Translations under genes and position numbers: made by a program
NCBI GenBank assembly: GCA_000434835.1
Contig: FR881465.1
Coordinates: 4,973-47,039, forward strand
Length of the DNA stretch: 42,067 nucleotides
Source of the DNA: Clostridium sp. CAG:594
GTDB taxonomy: Bacteria; Bacillota_I; Bacilli_A; RF39; UBA660
Direction: 5' to 3'
Part shown: piece by piece, positions 17,838 to 25,776 of the stretch
How the letters are laid out: each line of letters starts with the position of its first letter
Position numbering within the stretch: position 1 is the stretch's first letter
The notes under the pieces: generated by a model
What the model was told of the DNA's origin: nothing
Seen by the model: the letters and a program-made list of their open reading frames with translations, nothing else
Database searches by the model: none

Positions 17838-18202
17838 ATTAAATCTCCTTCCTATTCTATAAATATAATTATAAGATATTTTGTTATATTTTGCAAGCAT
17901 ACAAAAAAATGTTTGATACACTCTTTTATTATCATCTATAAAAACGAGTTTTTTAATGATCATATATAAGAAATTAGATACTTTTCTTCTATACTTTTAT
18001 ATACATCATTATTATCAAATATTTTCTATAATTTTATCTAATCATTTATTTCTTTCTATAGCAAAAATATCACTTTCATTATTGAATAATTAGACTTAGG
18101 CAAACCTCATTGTTTTTTACTATCACTATCATTAGGTTTTAATGTTTTTTATGATCATAGTCATATAAAAGGTTAAGTGCATTTCAGTTAAGAAATATCT
18201 TT
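17838..18202. other. 365-bp stretch without a gene
   Basis: Very A/T-rich with stops in all frames. It contains the leader of the DUF1292 gene near 17840-17880. I see no tRNA, riboswitch or convincing hairpin with T-run. It may be decayed sequence, but I can identify no parent gene. Confidence 0.4.
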
Positions 18203-18958
18203 TTAATCTAGTCTAGGCGTTAACACTTCATAACCATCTTTTGTAACTAAAATGGTATGTTCAAAATGAGCTGCTGGATTACCATCTAATGTTTTAACTC
18301 CCCAGTCATCATCAAGTAAATATATGTCATCTTTTCCACCATAGTTAAGCATTGGTTCAATACATATTACCATGCCTTCCTTTAATCTAGGACCAGTACC
18401 TTTTGTCCCATAGTTTGGAATATCGGGTGCCTCATGCATATCAGTTCCAATACCATGACCGCATAATTCTTTTACTATACCTAAATTATGATTTCTTGCA
18501 TACACTTCAACAGCATGTGATATATCTCCTATACGGTTACCCGGTTTTACCATTTTTATGCCTTCATATAAAGCTTTTTCTGTATGTTCCATTAAATACT
18601 TCTTTTCATCCGATATATTACCAACAGCATATGTCCAAGCAGCATCTCCTTGGTATCCTTTATAACCTATTACTACGTCAATTGTAATTATGTCTCCATT
18701 TTTTAATTTAGTATTATCTGGTATACCGTGAACTACCATATCATTTACACTAGTACATAAAGTAGCTGGAAACCCTTCATACCCCTTGCATGATGGAACT
18801 CCGTTATTCTTTAATATGAATTCTTCTGCTAAACGATCAAGTTCTTTAGTTGTTATGCCCTCTTTTATAAATGGTTTTAAATATTTATGCATCTTTGAAA
18901 CAAGCATTCCAGCATGTCTCATAAGCTCTATTTCTCTTTCATCTTTTATAGTTATCAT
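18203..18958 (-). CDS. map: Methionine aminopeptidase, type I
   Basis: Removes the initiator Met from nascent proteins with a dinuclear metal centre. At 251 aa it has normal length. Seen: the substrate His in VVHGIPD (about 77), metal-ligand Asp residues in TIDVVIGYKGYQGDAAW (about 94 and 105), His in GHGIGTDMHEAP (about 168), Glu in CIEPMLNYG (about 202) and Glu in HFEHT (about 233). All five metal ligands are therefore present. There is no N-terminal zinc extension. The ribosome site is AAAGGGAA. It is monocistronic here and away from its usual secY/adk/infA neighbours. Confidence 0.96.
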   Translation of the reverse strand: MITIKDEREIELMRHAGMLVSKMHKYLKPFIKEGITTKELDRLAEEFILKNNGVPSCKGYEGFPATLCTSVNDMVVHGIPDNTKLKNGDIITIDVVIGYKGYQGDAAWTYAVGNISDEKKYLMEHTEKALYEGIKMVKPGNRIGDISHAVEVYARNHNLGIVKELCGHGIGTDMHEAPDIPNYGTKGTGPRLKEGMVICIEPMLNYGGKDDIYLLDDDWGVKTLDGNPAAHFEHTILVTKDGYEVLTPRLD

Positions 18959-19021
18959 ATAAATTCCCTTTCTATCTAATTATTATACATCAATAATTTT
19001 AAAATTAATATTTATTTTAAA

Positions 19022-21412
19022 CTATTCATTAGATTTCAAACTACTTACCATATCTATTTTGTTTACTCTTCTAGCTAAAAACTTAGATACAAAGTATGAT
19101 ACTAAATACGTACCAATAAATGCTAAAACGTAAGTTATAGGTTTTATATAAACTCCAAAATCATAGTTCTCATCTAAGCATACTTTAAATAGGTATGATG
19201 TTAAAAAGTATCCCAAAGGAAGTCCTATTATAGTTGATATTATGCATATAATACTATTTTGCTTAGTAAATATATTTTTTATTTTTCTAGAGTTAAAACC
19301 TAATACCTTAAGTGTTGCAAACTGATATTCTTTTTCTGAATATGAAAGAATTCCCATGTTATAAATTATTACAACTCCAAGTAAAATAGCAAATAATATT
19401 ATTATGATAATCATCTCTCTCATCATTGATAGCATACTTTTAATTGCAGTTTTAAGTTCATCTATTCCTTGAACCATATTTACACCTTTTATTTGTTTAA
19501 CGTTTTTTAAATCTTTATTGGTATAAATTGAATCTGGTTTATAATTAATTCCTATACTTTCTATATAAGACCTAGTAGCAGTTACACCTTGAACTTCTGG
19601 ATCACGAATGTAACCTACTATTTTTGATTTATAATAAGTTTTACTTCCGTACACGCGCCAAGATATTTTATCTCCTATTTTTAAATTATACTTATCGCTA
19701 AATTTATAAGTTACGTAAACACCGTCATTTCTATCTAACGTTTTAAACTTATAATCTTTATTTGCAAAACGAACATATCCGTTGGAATCATCTACAAATA
19801 ATGTATTAGCCTCTCTATCATCATTATCATCTTTTATTTCAATGTTAAGGGTCATACTAGTATTATTACCATATTTATTCGTTAATTCATCTATTCTACT
19901 TTGCTTTACGTTTTCTTTTAAGTTAAGTTTATAATCGAAGTTATATAAATCATCAAACTGTATTTTAATAAAGTTATTCATGCTGTTTAGCATACCAAGT
20001 GCACAAACTATTAACGTACAGCATCCAACAATACCAATAACACCAGTTATGGTTCTAAATTTATTTCTTATTATGTCCCTTAAGTTCCATTTACTAGAAA
20101 AACTAAATTTTTTAAAAATACCCTTAGTTGTTATGTTAAGACTTTTTTCGTTAACGCTTGGAAGCTCATTTCTTAGGCTGTCTGCCGGTTTTTTTCTAAG
20201 TTCTTTATAACAAGTTAAAAACGTAATTATAGAAGTTACTATAACAACCAATAACGAGGCAACATAAGTAAGTGGTTTAATAAATACCCTTCCTTCTGGC
20301 ATTTCAAAGAATGACATTTCAATATTTAAAAATACGCTCCCTAAAAAATATCTACCAAGTAATATTCCAAGTAATGCGCCTAATAAAGCAACCCAAAAGC
20401 CATATCCAACATAATGCCTTGTTATTTTATATTTAGAAAATCCTAAAGCTTTAAGGGTACCAATTTCTAACTTTTGGTTTTTAATAATACGGGTCATTGT
20501 TGTTATAACAGAAAGCATTGCAATAAATAAGAATAATCCAGAAAATATTCCAACGTATGCCGCTCCCTCATCTATCTCACCTTGATACATAGCATACGAT
20601 GATGTCTTTTCAATAGATATAGTAGCCTTTGCATTTTCTACTTTTTTTTCTATTTCATCTTTTACTTTATTTACATCTTTTTTTGTTTTTACATCTACCA
20701 TTACGTAATTATATGGTATGTTATCTTCAAAGTTAAACGTAGGATTTAATTTATTAAATTCTTCATCACTTAAGTTTTTTCCTAACTTACTATTTAACTT
20801 ATTCTTAGCCTCATCTTTTATAAACCCTTCAAGTTCATTTGATGACATGTATAAAAATCCATAAGTTTTATGATTAGGCATTATTTGTGATTCATCTTTT
20901 ACGTCATATACATGATCCGGAACATATATAAGACCGTTTACCTTTTCATTAAACACGTACTCTTCATATTTAAATGAGATTTTATCTCCTACTTTTATGT
21001 TGTTTTCTTTCGCATAAAAGTAATCTAACCATACACCACCTTTTTCTTTATCAAATGATGTACCATCTTTTACATAAAACTTTGATATGTTATTTTCTTC
21101 TATTACATTAACCAAATACGATTTATCATTTTCTTTAGCATCATTCATAGTTAGCGTAAGTTTTCTTTCAGCGTCTACTACGTTATCTATGCTTTTTATG
21201 TCATTTAAATCATCTTTCGTAAAAGACGTACCAATTACGTTTACATCAGGTAAGTTATTTTTGGTATAAAATCTATTTGCAGTATCAGTCATACCATCCA
21301 TATATGCCTCTATTCCTGCATATACCATTACACCTACCATAACCATTAATAGTATCGTGATAAATTGGGATTTATTTTTTAAAACATCCCTTATCATTTT
21401 CTTCTTTAACAT
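19022..21412 (-). CDS. ABC transporter permease, double FtsX domain
   Basis: A 796-aa membrane subunit with an N-terminal TM (about 15-37) and a large outer domain (38-280). The first FtsX/MacB-type four-helix unit starts near 285 (GIFSGLFLFIAMLSVITTMTRI). A further TM lies near 455-475, followed by a second outer domain (about 480-660). A final FtsX unit lies near 670-790. Such one-chain permeases pair with a LolD/MacB-type ATPase and act as mechanotransmission exporters of peptides or envelope molecules. The ATPase gene ends one base upstream, so the two are coupled. Expression should follow the divergent TetR protein. The substrate is unknown. A link to the nearby candidate peptide locus is possible but unproven. 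Confidence 0.88.
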   Translation of the reverse strand: MLKKKMIRDVLKNKSQFITILLMVMVGVMVYAGIEAYMDGMTDTANRFYTKNNLPDVNVIGTSFTKDDLNDIKSIDNVVDAERKLTLTMNDAKENDKSYLVNVIEENNISKFYVKDGTSFDKEKGGVWLDYFYAKENNIKVGDKISFKYEEYVFNEKVNGLIYVPDHVYDVKDESQIMPNHKTYGFLYMSSNELEGFIKDEAKNKLNSKLGKNLSDEEFNKLNPTFNFEDNIPYNYVMVDVKTKKDVNKVKDEIEKKVENAKATISIEKTSSYAMYQGEIDEGAAYVGIFSGLFLFIAMLSVITTMTRIIKNQKLEIGTLKALGFSKYKITRHYVGYGFWVALLGALLGILLGRYFLGSVFLNIEMSFFEMPEGRVFIKPLTYVASLLVVIVTSIITFLTCYKELRKKPADSLRNELPSVNEKSLNITTKGIFKKFSFSSKWNLRDIIRNKFRTITGVIGIVGCCTLIVCALGMLNSMNNFIKIQFDDLYNFDYKLNLKENVKQSRIDELTNKYGNNTSMTLNIEIKDDNDDREANTLFVDDSNGYVRFANKDYKFKTLDRNDGVYVTYKFSDKYNLKIGDKISWRVYGSKTYYKSKIVGYIRDPEVQGVTATRSYIESIGINYKPDSIYTNKDLKNVKQIKGVNMVQGIDELKTAIKSMLSMMREMIIIIILFAILLGVVIIYNMGILSYSEKEYQFATLKVLGFNSRKIKNIFTKQNSIICIISTIIGLPLGYFLTSYLFKVCLDENYDFGVYIKPITYVLAFIGTYLVSYFVSKFLARRVNKIDMVSSLKSNE

Positions 21413-21413
21413 A

Positions 21414-22124
21414 TTACCACACTACTTCATCTATATTTTTTGGATGTTTATTTACTTTGTTTGACTCTATTTTACCATTTTTAAGTCTTATAACACGGTC
21501 TGCCACATCAGCAATTAATGAGTTATGAGTAACTATTATAACGGTATTTTCTCCCGTTTTTAAATCACATTGTTTCTTTAAAAGTTTAAGTACTTCCGCT
21601 CCTGTTTTACTATCTAACGCACCCGTTGGTTCATCACATAAAAGCAAAACTGGATCTTTTGCTATTGCACGCGCTATTGAAACACGCTGCATTTCACCAC
21701 CTGATAGTTGGTTTGGAAACTTATTTAAGTGTTTTTCTAATCCTACTTCTTTAAGTATCTTCTTAGCGTTCTTAGGCTTTTTTACTATGTCATTTACTAA
21801 TTTTACGTTTTCAAGTACCGTAAGAGTTGGAAGAATATTATAAAATTGAAATATAAACCCTACGTTTTCTGCGCGGTATAGGGTAAGTTTATCATCGTTA
21901 TAGCTAGAGATTAACTTATCATCTACCTTTATGGTTCCTTTAGTTACGGTATCCATACCTCCCAAAAGATTTAATAAGGTTGATTTCCCCGCTCCAGAAG
22001 GCCCTAATATTACGACAAACTCGCCTTTATTAATATCAAAAGATACATTATCTAAGGCATTAAGTTTTTTTTCGCCAACATTATATGTTTTAGTAACGTT
22101 TTTAAGTTCAATTAATTTCTTCAT
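21414..22124 (-). CDS. ABC transporter ATP-binding protein, MacB/LolD type
   Basis: A 236-aa ATPase with Walker A GPSGAGKST (41-49), the Q-loop in IFQFYNILPTL (about 90), signature LSGGEMQR (about 139-146), Walker B LLLCDEPTGALDS (about 160) and the switch His in VIIVTHN (about 196). The sequence QFYNILPTLTVLENV is typical of the MacB/LolD branch. It powers the permease encoded one base downstream. AGAAAGGG precedes the ATG. The promoter TTGACT-17-TATAAT (22171-22199) lies upstream, with a repeat element covering the start of transcription. Confidence 0.93.
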   Translation of the reverse strand: MKKLIELKNVTKTYNVGEKKLNALDNVSFDINKGEFVVILGPSGAGKSTLLNLLGGMDTVTKGTIKVDDKLISSYNDDKLTLYRAENVGFIFQFYNILPTLTVLENVKLVNDIVKKPKNAKKILKEVGLEKHLNKFPNQLSGGEMQRVSIARAIAKDPVLLLCDEPTGALDSKTGAEVLKLLKKQCDLKTGENTVIIVTHNSLIADVADRVIRLKNGKIESNKVNKHPKNIDEVVW

Positions 22125-22140
22125 GATTTATCCCTTTCTA

Positions 22141-22163
22141 AATATGAAACTTTTATCACATTT
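22141..22163. promoter_or_regulatory. Candidate TetR operator, copy 1
   Basis: Direct repeat of the form AATATGAA-N4-TTATCACATTT, identical at 19 of 19 fixed positions to the copy at 22203. It covers the predicted transcription start of the ABC genes, so a bound repressor would block it. The flanks TGAAA and TTTCA give it weak dyad symmetry. Confidence 0.6.
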
Positions 22164-22170
22164 CAATTTT

Positions 22171-22199
22171 ATTATACTTTTATTTATTTTATGAGTCAA
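22171..22199 (-). promoter_or_regulatory. Sigma-A promoter of the ABC exporter genes
   Basis: On the minus strand TTGACT (22194-22199), 17-bp spacer, TATAAT (22171-22176). Confidence 0.75.
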
Positions 22200-22202
22200 C
22201 GA

Positions 22203-22225
22203 AATATGAATAATTTATCACATTT
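22203..22225. promoter_or_regulatory. Candidate TetR operator, copy 2
   Basis: Second copy of AATATGAA-N4-TTATCACATTT, 62 bp from the first. It lies upstream of the -35 boxes of both divergent promoters and could let one regulator control both. Confidence 0.55.
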
Positions 22226-22231
22226 TAGTAA

Positions 22232-22260
22232 TTGATTTATTACCTTTTGAAATGTATAAT
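22232..22260 (+). promoter_or_regulatory. Sigma-A promoter of the TetR gene
   Basis: TTGATT (22232-22237), 17-bp spacer, TATAAT (22255-22260). Confidence 0.7.
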
Positions 22261-22283
22261 GGTGTAAGAAAGGACTTGGTCTT

Positions 22284-22895
22284 ATGAAAACGGTTAGAAC
22301 ACCTAAACAAAAACGCTCAGTAGAAAAAAAATTAAAGATAATAGAAAAAGGTTTTGAGCTAATGTGCGATAATGGATACTATAAAACAAATACCAATGAT
22401 ATTGCTAAATATGCAAATGTATCAACGGGAATTATATATCAATATTTCACTGATAAAAAAGACATTTTTATGGAAGGTGTTAAAAATTATTCAGAGAAAA
22501 TAATGTACCCTATTTTAAGTGTTTTAGAAAGCAAAAAAGTAGATTTAGAAAACATAGATGAAACGGTAAATAAAATGATAGATGAACTAGTTAAAGCACA
22601 TACTATGTCTAAAAAAGCTCACGAAGAATTACTTGCAATGAGTCATATAGATACTGACGTTTCTAACATTTTAAAGATGCAAGATATTAAAACAACAGAA
22701 AAAATAGTTGGTTTACTTAAAGAAAACAATATAAATATTTCTAATCCTTTAGAAAAAGTTCACATAATAACAAACATCTTAGATAACTTTTGCCATGAAG
22801 TTGTATATCATAGGCATAAAAAAATAAATTATGACATAATGAAAAAAGAAGTTATAAAAGTAATAATTAATATGATAAAAGAAAAGCAAAATTAA
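22284..22895 (+). CDS. TetR/AcrR family transcriptional regulator
   Basis: A 203-aa regulator. Residues 12-60 form the TetR helix-turn-helix (GFELMCDNGYYKTNTNDIAK, then VSTGIIYQYFTDKKDIF), and the rest is a helical ligand-binding domain. It is divergent from the ABC exporter, the classic layout for a local repressor that is relieved by the exporter's substrate or inducer. Two copies of a 23-bp direct repeat lie in the 159-bp shared intergenic region and are the likely binding sites. AGAAAGGA precedes the ATG. A terminator follows at once. Confidence 0.9.
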   Translation: MKTVRTPKQKRSVEKKLKIIEKGFELMCDNGYYKTNTNDIAKYANVSTGIIYQYFTDKKDIFMEGVKNYSEKIMYPILSVLESKKVDLENIDETVNKMIDELVKAHTMSKKAHEELLAMSHIDTDVSNILKMQDIKTTEKIVGLLKENNINISNPLEKVHIITNILDNFCHEVVYHRHKKINYDIMKKEVIKVIINMIKEKQN

Positions 22896-22920
22896 AACAG
22901 GACATTTACCTGTTTTAATT
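22893..22920 (+). terminator. Terminator between tetR and the peptide gene
   Basis: AAAACAGG-ACATTTA-CCTGTTTT followed by AATTTTG. The same stem can end the convergent peptide transcript. Confidence 0.65.
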
Positions 22921-22928
22921 TTGTTTCA

Positions 22929-23078
22929 TTAAGATTCATAACCATCAGTTGAGCAATCTCCATTTACACAGTCACAATCAAGATCACTTACTTGATATGT
23001 AGAAAATAATCCTACCGTTTCTGATGAATCAAGACCAGAATTAATCATGTTTTTCTTTATCAATTCTAATGCTGTCAT
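22929..23078 (-). CDS. Candidate RiPP precursor peptide, 49 aa, Cys-rich C-terminus
   Basis: ATG at 23078, TAA ending at 22929, with the strong ribosome site GGAGGTGA 6 bases upstream. The ATG overlaps the TGA stop of the radical SAM gene (ATGA), so translation is coupled. Residues 1-34 look like a helical leader (MTALELIKKNMINSGLD, then SSETVGLFSTYQVSDLD). The C-terminus CDCVNGDCSTDGYES holds all three Cys (35, 37, 42), and acceptor-type Asp, Asn, Ser and Thr residues surround them. That is the layout of substrates of radical SAM/SPASM peptide maturases. It matches no named precursor family I can recall. No protease site is obvious, though the region after residue 34 is a natural leader/core border. 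Confidence 0.75.
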   Translation of the reverse strand: MTALELIKKNMINSGLDSSETVGLFSTYQVSDLDCDCVNGDCSTDGYES

Positions 23079-24622
23079 TTTCTCACCTCCTTTGTATAAA
23101 CATATTTATCATTTATGGCTTCAGATGGATTAGATGATAACCATCTTATAGCACATCCACCACCACATTGATACCATTTTTTACATCTAGAACATATTTC
23201 AGAAGGATACTTTCCTATTATCTTTCTAAATTGTTTAGCATTGTTCGAATTCCAAAATTCCACTAATTCATCTAACTTAATCTTAGTGTCATTTAAAGGA
23301 TGTCCCATAAAATGATTGCATGGCAATATATTAAAATCAGAATCAAAAATCATACCAGCACCTTTTGCTATATGACAACAAGTTATTATTCTATTTTTAA
23401 GTATCATATGAGTAAGCATATTTTTATCTAAAGAACATAATGGAATTGACATTTCAAAGACAAAGTTAATTTCGTCTTTATAAATTTTATCATACACGTA
23501 CTTGCATAATAGTGAAAGCTCTTTAATAGAAATAATTTGTTTTTCATCTTCTGCTGAAGGTTTATAAAGTTGAAAAAGAATGTTATTTAAATGATGCTCC
23601 TTTACAACTTCCCAAAAATTGTCAAACTTTTTCGTATCAGTATTGCATAAAACATAAGATAAACTGGTTTTAATCCCATAGTAATTAGCATTTTCATATC
23701 CTTTTATAGTTTGAAGAAATCCATTACTGTTAGTGTTCATCATATATTCTTCTTCATTTGAACCTTTTATTGATATATTAATACTATATAAACCTGCCTC
23801 ATATGCTTTTTTACAAAATTCTATATCCTCAAATTTTCTACCATTAGTTGCCATAGATACTTTAATATTATTTCTAGATATATATCTAATTATTTTTAAA
23901 ATGTCAGGATGTATGCTTGGTTCTCCACCTATTAAAATTATCTTTTTTATACCAATATTTCTTAAATAAGAAACATACTTTTTAACATTTTGATATGACA
24001 TATTTCTATTTATCTTTAAATATTTTTTAGCATAACACCATTTACAATTGTTATTACAAGTCATATTAGTTGTCAACCATACGGTATTTGGAATTACTTT
24101 TTCATCATCAATAATATTAATCCAAAATCTTTGAATATATTTTTTAGTAACATCATCATAAAATGTTTTCTCAAGTTTACCACCATTTTTTTCTATAACT
24201 TTTCTTGACGCATCATTATCTTCTAAACAGGTAATTAGTATATTTTTTATTTTATGCTTTTTATACTTTTTCAAAGCTAAAGATAATGCCTTAGTTGCAT
24301 AACCTTTTTTTCTTTCTTCCGGTTTTATATAATATGCAACATGCCCTAACCTAGAAAAATAATTATCATTTAATTTATGCCTTAAATCAATTGTTCCAAC
24401 AACTTTATGATTATCTATTATAAAATAAACAGTAGCAGGAACATCCCTGTTTGAAATTCCTATACCATTACGTCTATTCTTTAGCCTTTTTAACATATCT
24501 TGATAGCATTCACCACTTCTGTATGCATTTCCCATCTCTGATACATCTTCATTTTTTATGGCACTATTCACCAATTCATAGTATTCTTTCTCATATTTTT
24601 CGCATGGTAAAACTAAGTTCAT
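23075..24622 (-). CDS. GNAT acetyltransferase-radical SAM/SPASM fusion, candidate peptide maturase
   Basis: A 515-aa two-domain protein. Residues 1-172 are a GNAT acyltransferase domain: strand VYFIIDNHKVVGTIDL (65-80) and acetyl-CoA loop R104-K-K-G107-Y-A109. Residues 178-400 are a radical SAM domain with C189-x3-C193-x2-C196 and GGEP at 232-235. A SPASM-type auxiliary-cluster region follows with C415/C416, PC435, C477-x2-C480, C486 and C490 (QCGGGC). SPASM proteins commonly install thioether or carbon-carbon links in ribosomal peptides. The coupled downstream gene encodes a Cys-rich 49-aa peptide, the likely substrate. The GNAT part could acylate the peptide or a Lys in it. The start at 24622 has GGAGG 6 bases upstream; a reading to 24661 begins in the leader hairpin. 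Confidence 0.85.
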   Translation of the reverse strand: MNLVLPCEKYEKEYYELVNSAIKNEDVSEMGNAYRSGECYQDMLKRLKNRRNGIGISNRDVPATVYFIIDNHKVVGTIDLRHKLNDNYFSRLGHVAYYIKPEERKKGYATKALSLALKKYKKHKIKNILITCLEDNDASRKVIEKNGGKLEKTFYDDVTKKYIQRFWINIIDDEKVIPNTVWLTTNMTCNNNCKWCYAKKYLKINRNMSYQNVKKYVSYLRNIGIKKIILIGGEPSIHPDILKIIRYISRNNIKVSMATNGRKFEDIEFCKKAYEAGLYSINISIKGSNEEEYMMNTNSNGFLQTIKGYENANYYGIKTSLSYVLCNTDTKKFDNFWEVVKEHHLNNILFQLYKPSAEDEKQIISIKELSLLCKYVYDKIYKDEINFVFEMSIPLCSLDKNMLTHMILKNRIITCCHIAKGAGMIFDSDFNILPCNHFMGHPLNDTKIKLDELVEFWNSNNAKQFRKIIGKYPSEICSRCKKWYQCGGGCAIRWLSSNPSEAINDKYVYTKEVRK

Positions 24623-24660
24623 AATGTACCTCCAACATTCTTTAAAATTCTTATATAACA

Positions 24661-24708
24661 AAAGGCAGCAACCTAAAAGACTAATTGTCTCTACAAGTTA
24701 CTGCCTTA
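24661..24708 (-). promoter_or_regulatory. Long leader hairpin upstream of the radical SAM gene, candidate attenuator
   Basis: On the minus strand AAGGCAGTAACTTG and the later TAGGTTGCTGCCTT pair over about 13 bp with G-U wobbles. Inside, AGAGAC-AATTA-GTCTTT extends the stem. TTTTGTTAT follows on the minus strand, and TTAATTTTTT on the plus strand. It lies in the predicted 5' leader, 40 bases before the start codon. It could be an intrinsic terminator that is conditionally bypassed. No known riboswitch is recognised. Confidence 0.5.
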
Positions 24709-24796
24709 ATTTTTTATAAAAAATCAATAAATATAGAAGGGGTTAATCGTCAAAATTATTTTGATGACTATATCTATATACAATTTCATTAAGTTT

Positions 24797-24825
24797 AAAA
24801 TACATCTTATTTTGATAAATGTCAA
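24797..24825 (-). promoter_or_regulatory. Sigma-A promoter of the radical SAM/peptide operon
   Basis: On the minus strand TTGACA (24820-24825), 17-bp spacer, TATTTT (24797-24802). It predicts a leader of about 165 nt and makes this operon independent of the upstream ttcA-like gene. Confidence 0.7.
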
Positions 24826-24869
24826 CATATTTTTATTAAAAACGCTAAAGTTTTCAAAATATACAATCA

Positions 24870-25700
24870 CTATTTTCTATCATCATAATCTTCTAAAAAA
24901 CTTTTATATGTCCCGTCCTTTTTAGTCCCTAAAATACAGTTTAAGTTTACGTTATCCATACTTTTAAAGATATTATTATCGACGTTAGGATTTACTTTCT
25001 TTAATGATTTAACTAAATTTTTCATTTCCTTTCGTTTGCTTGTTCCATCATCTAGTATCGTGCAATTTTCAGTAAAACGACAAGCACAGTTTATAAACGT
25101 TAATTTGTTAGAATTTTTCCACGTAATTATAGCATCTTCCTTAACCAAATAAAGCGGTCTAATAAGTTCTAATCCTTCAAAGTTATCACTATGAAGTTTA
25201 GGCATCATTGTTTTAATTTCCGAACCATAAAACATTGATAAAAGAGTTGTTTCAATAACGTCATTAAAGTGATGTCCTAACGCTATTTTATTACAGCCTA
25301 ATTCTTTGGCTTTACTATACAAATATCCTCTTCTCATTCTAGCACATAAATAGCAAGGGCTTTTTTCTATATCTTTTACAGTATCAAATATATTACTTTC
25401 AAACATTTCTATTGGAACGTTTAATATTTTGGCATTATCTTCTATCATTTTTCTATTTAATTCATTATATCCTGGATCCATTACAACGTAGTGCGCTTTA
25501 AATGGAAAGCGTCCATGTTTTTGTAATTCTTCTATACACTTAGCAAGCAAAAAAGAGTCCTTACCACCGGATATACAAACCATAATATTATCATTTTCTT
25601 TAATAAGCTCATAGTCACTTACTGCTTTAACAAACTTACTCCATATCTCTTTTCTATATGTTTTTATTATACTTCTTTCTATTTCTTTATACTTTTCCAT
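24870..25700 (-). CDS. ttcA: TtcA-family tRNA 2-thiocytidine synthase-like PP-loop protein
   Basis: A 276-aa N-type ATP pyrophosphatase with the PP-loop SGGKDS (about 44-49), the catalytic CxxC in SPCYLCARMRRG (about 115), the motif GHHFNDVIETTLLSMFYGSEIKTMMPKL and a third Cys group INCACRFTENC near 203. This set is that of TtcA, which uses an iron-sulfur cluster to thiolate cytidine 32 of tRNA. Related PP-loop proteins such as TilS lack the CxxC. Some Bacillota proteins of this shape are annotated only as TtcA-like, so the target base is inferred. The start at 25700 has GGAAG 8 bases upstream; the in-frame ATG at 25715 has no site. Confidence 0.8.
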   Translation of the reverse strand: MEKYKEIERSIIKTYRKEIWSKFVKAVSDYELIKENDNIMVCISGGKDSFLLAKCIEELQKHGRFPFKAHYVVMDPGYNELNRKMIEDNAKILNVPIEMFESNIFDTVKDIEKSPCYLCARMRRGYLYSKAKELGCNKIALGHHFNDVIETTLLSMFYGSEIKTMMPKLHSDNFEGLELIRPLYLVKEDAIITWKNSNKLTFINCACRFTENCTILDDGTSKRKEMKNLVKSLKKVNPNVDNNIFKSMDNVNLNCILGTKKDGTYKSFLEDYDDRK

Positions 25701-25749
25701 AACTTTCACTTCCATATAAACTAATTATAAACTATACAAAGAAAAAAGC

Positions 25750-25776
25750 AAATAAAAAGAGCTTTTATGCTCTTTA
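25750..25776 (-). terminator. Rho-independent terminator after the arylsulfotransferase-like gene
   Basis: On the minus strand AAAGAGC-ATAAAA-GCTCTTTTTATTT, just behind the stop codon. Confidence 0.8.

Noticed and set aside
17838..17963. 42-residue N-terminal extension of the DUF1292 protein
   Set aside because: The extension does not look like the family and lacks a ribosome site. GGAAGGAGA precedes the ATG at 17837.
24623..24661. 13-residue N-terminal extension of the GNAT-radical SAM protein
   Set aside because: It begins in the leader hairpin. GGAGG is placed correctly only for the ATG at 24622.
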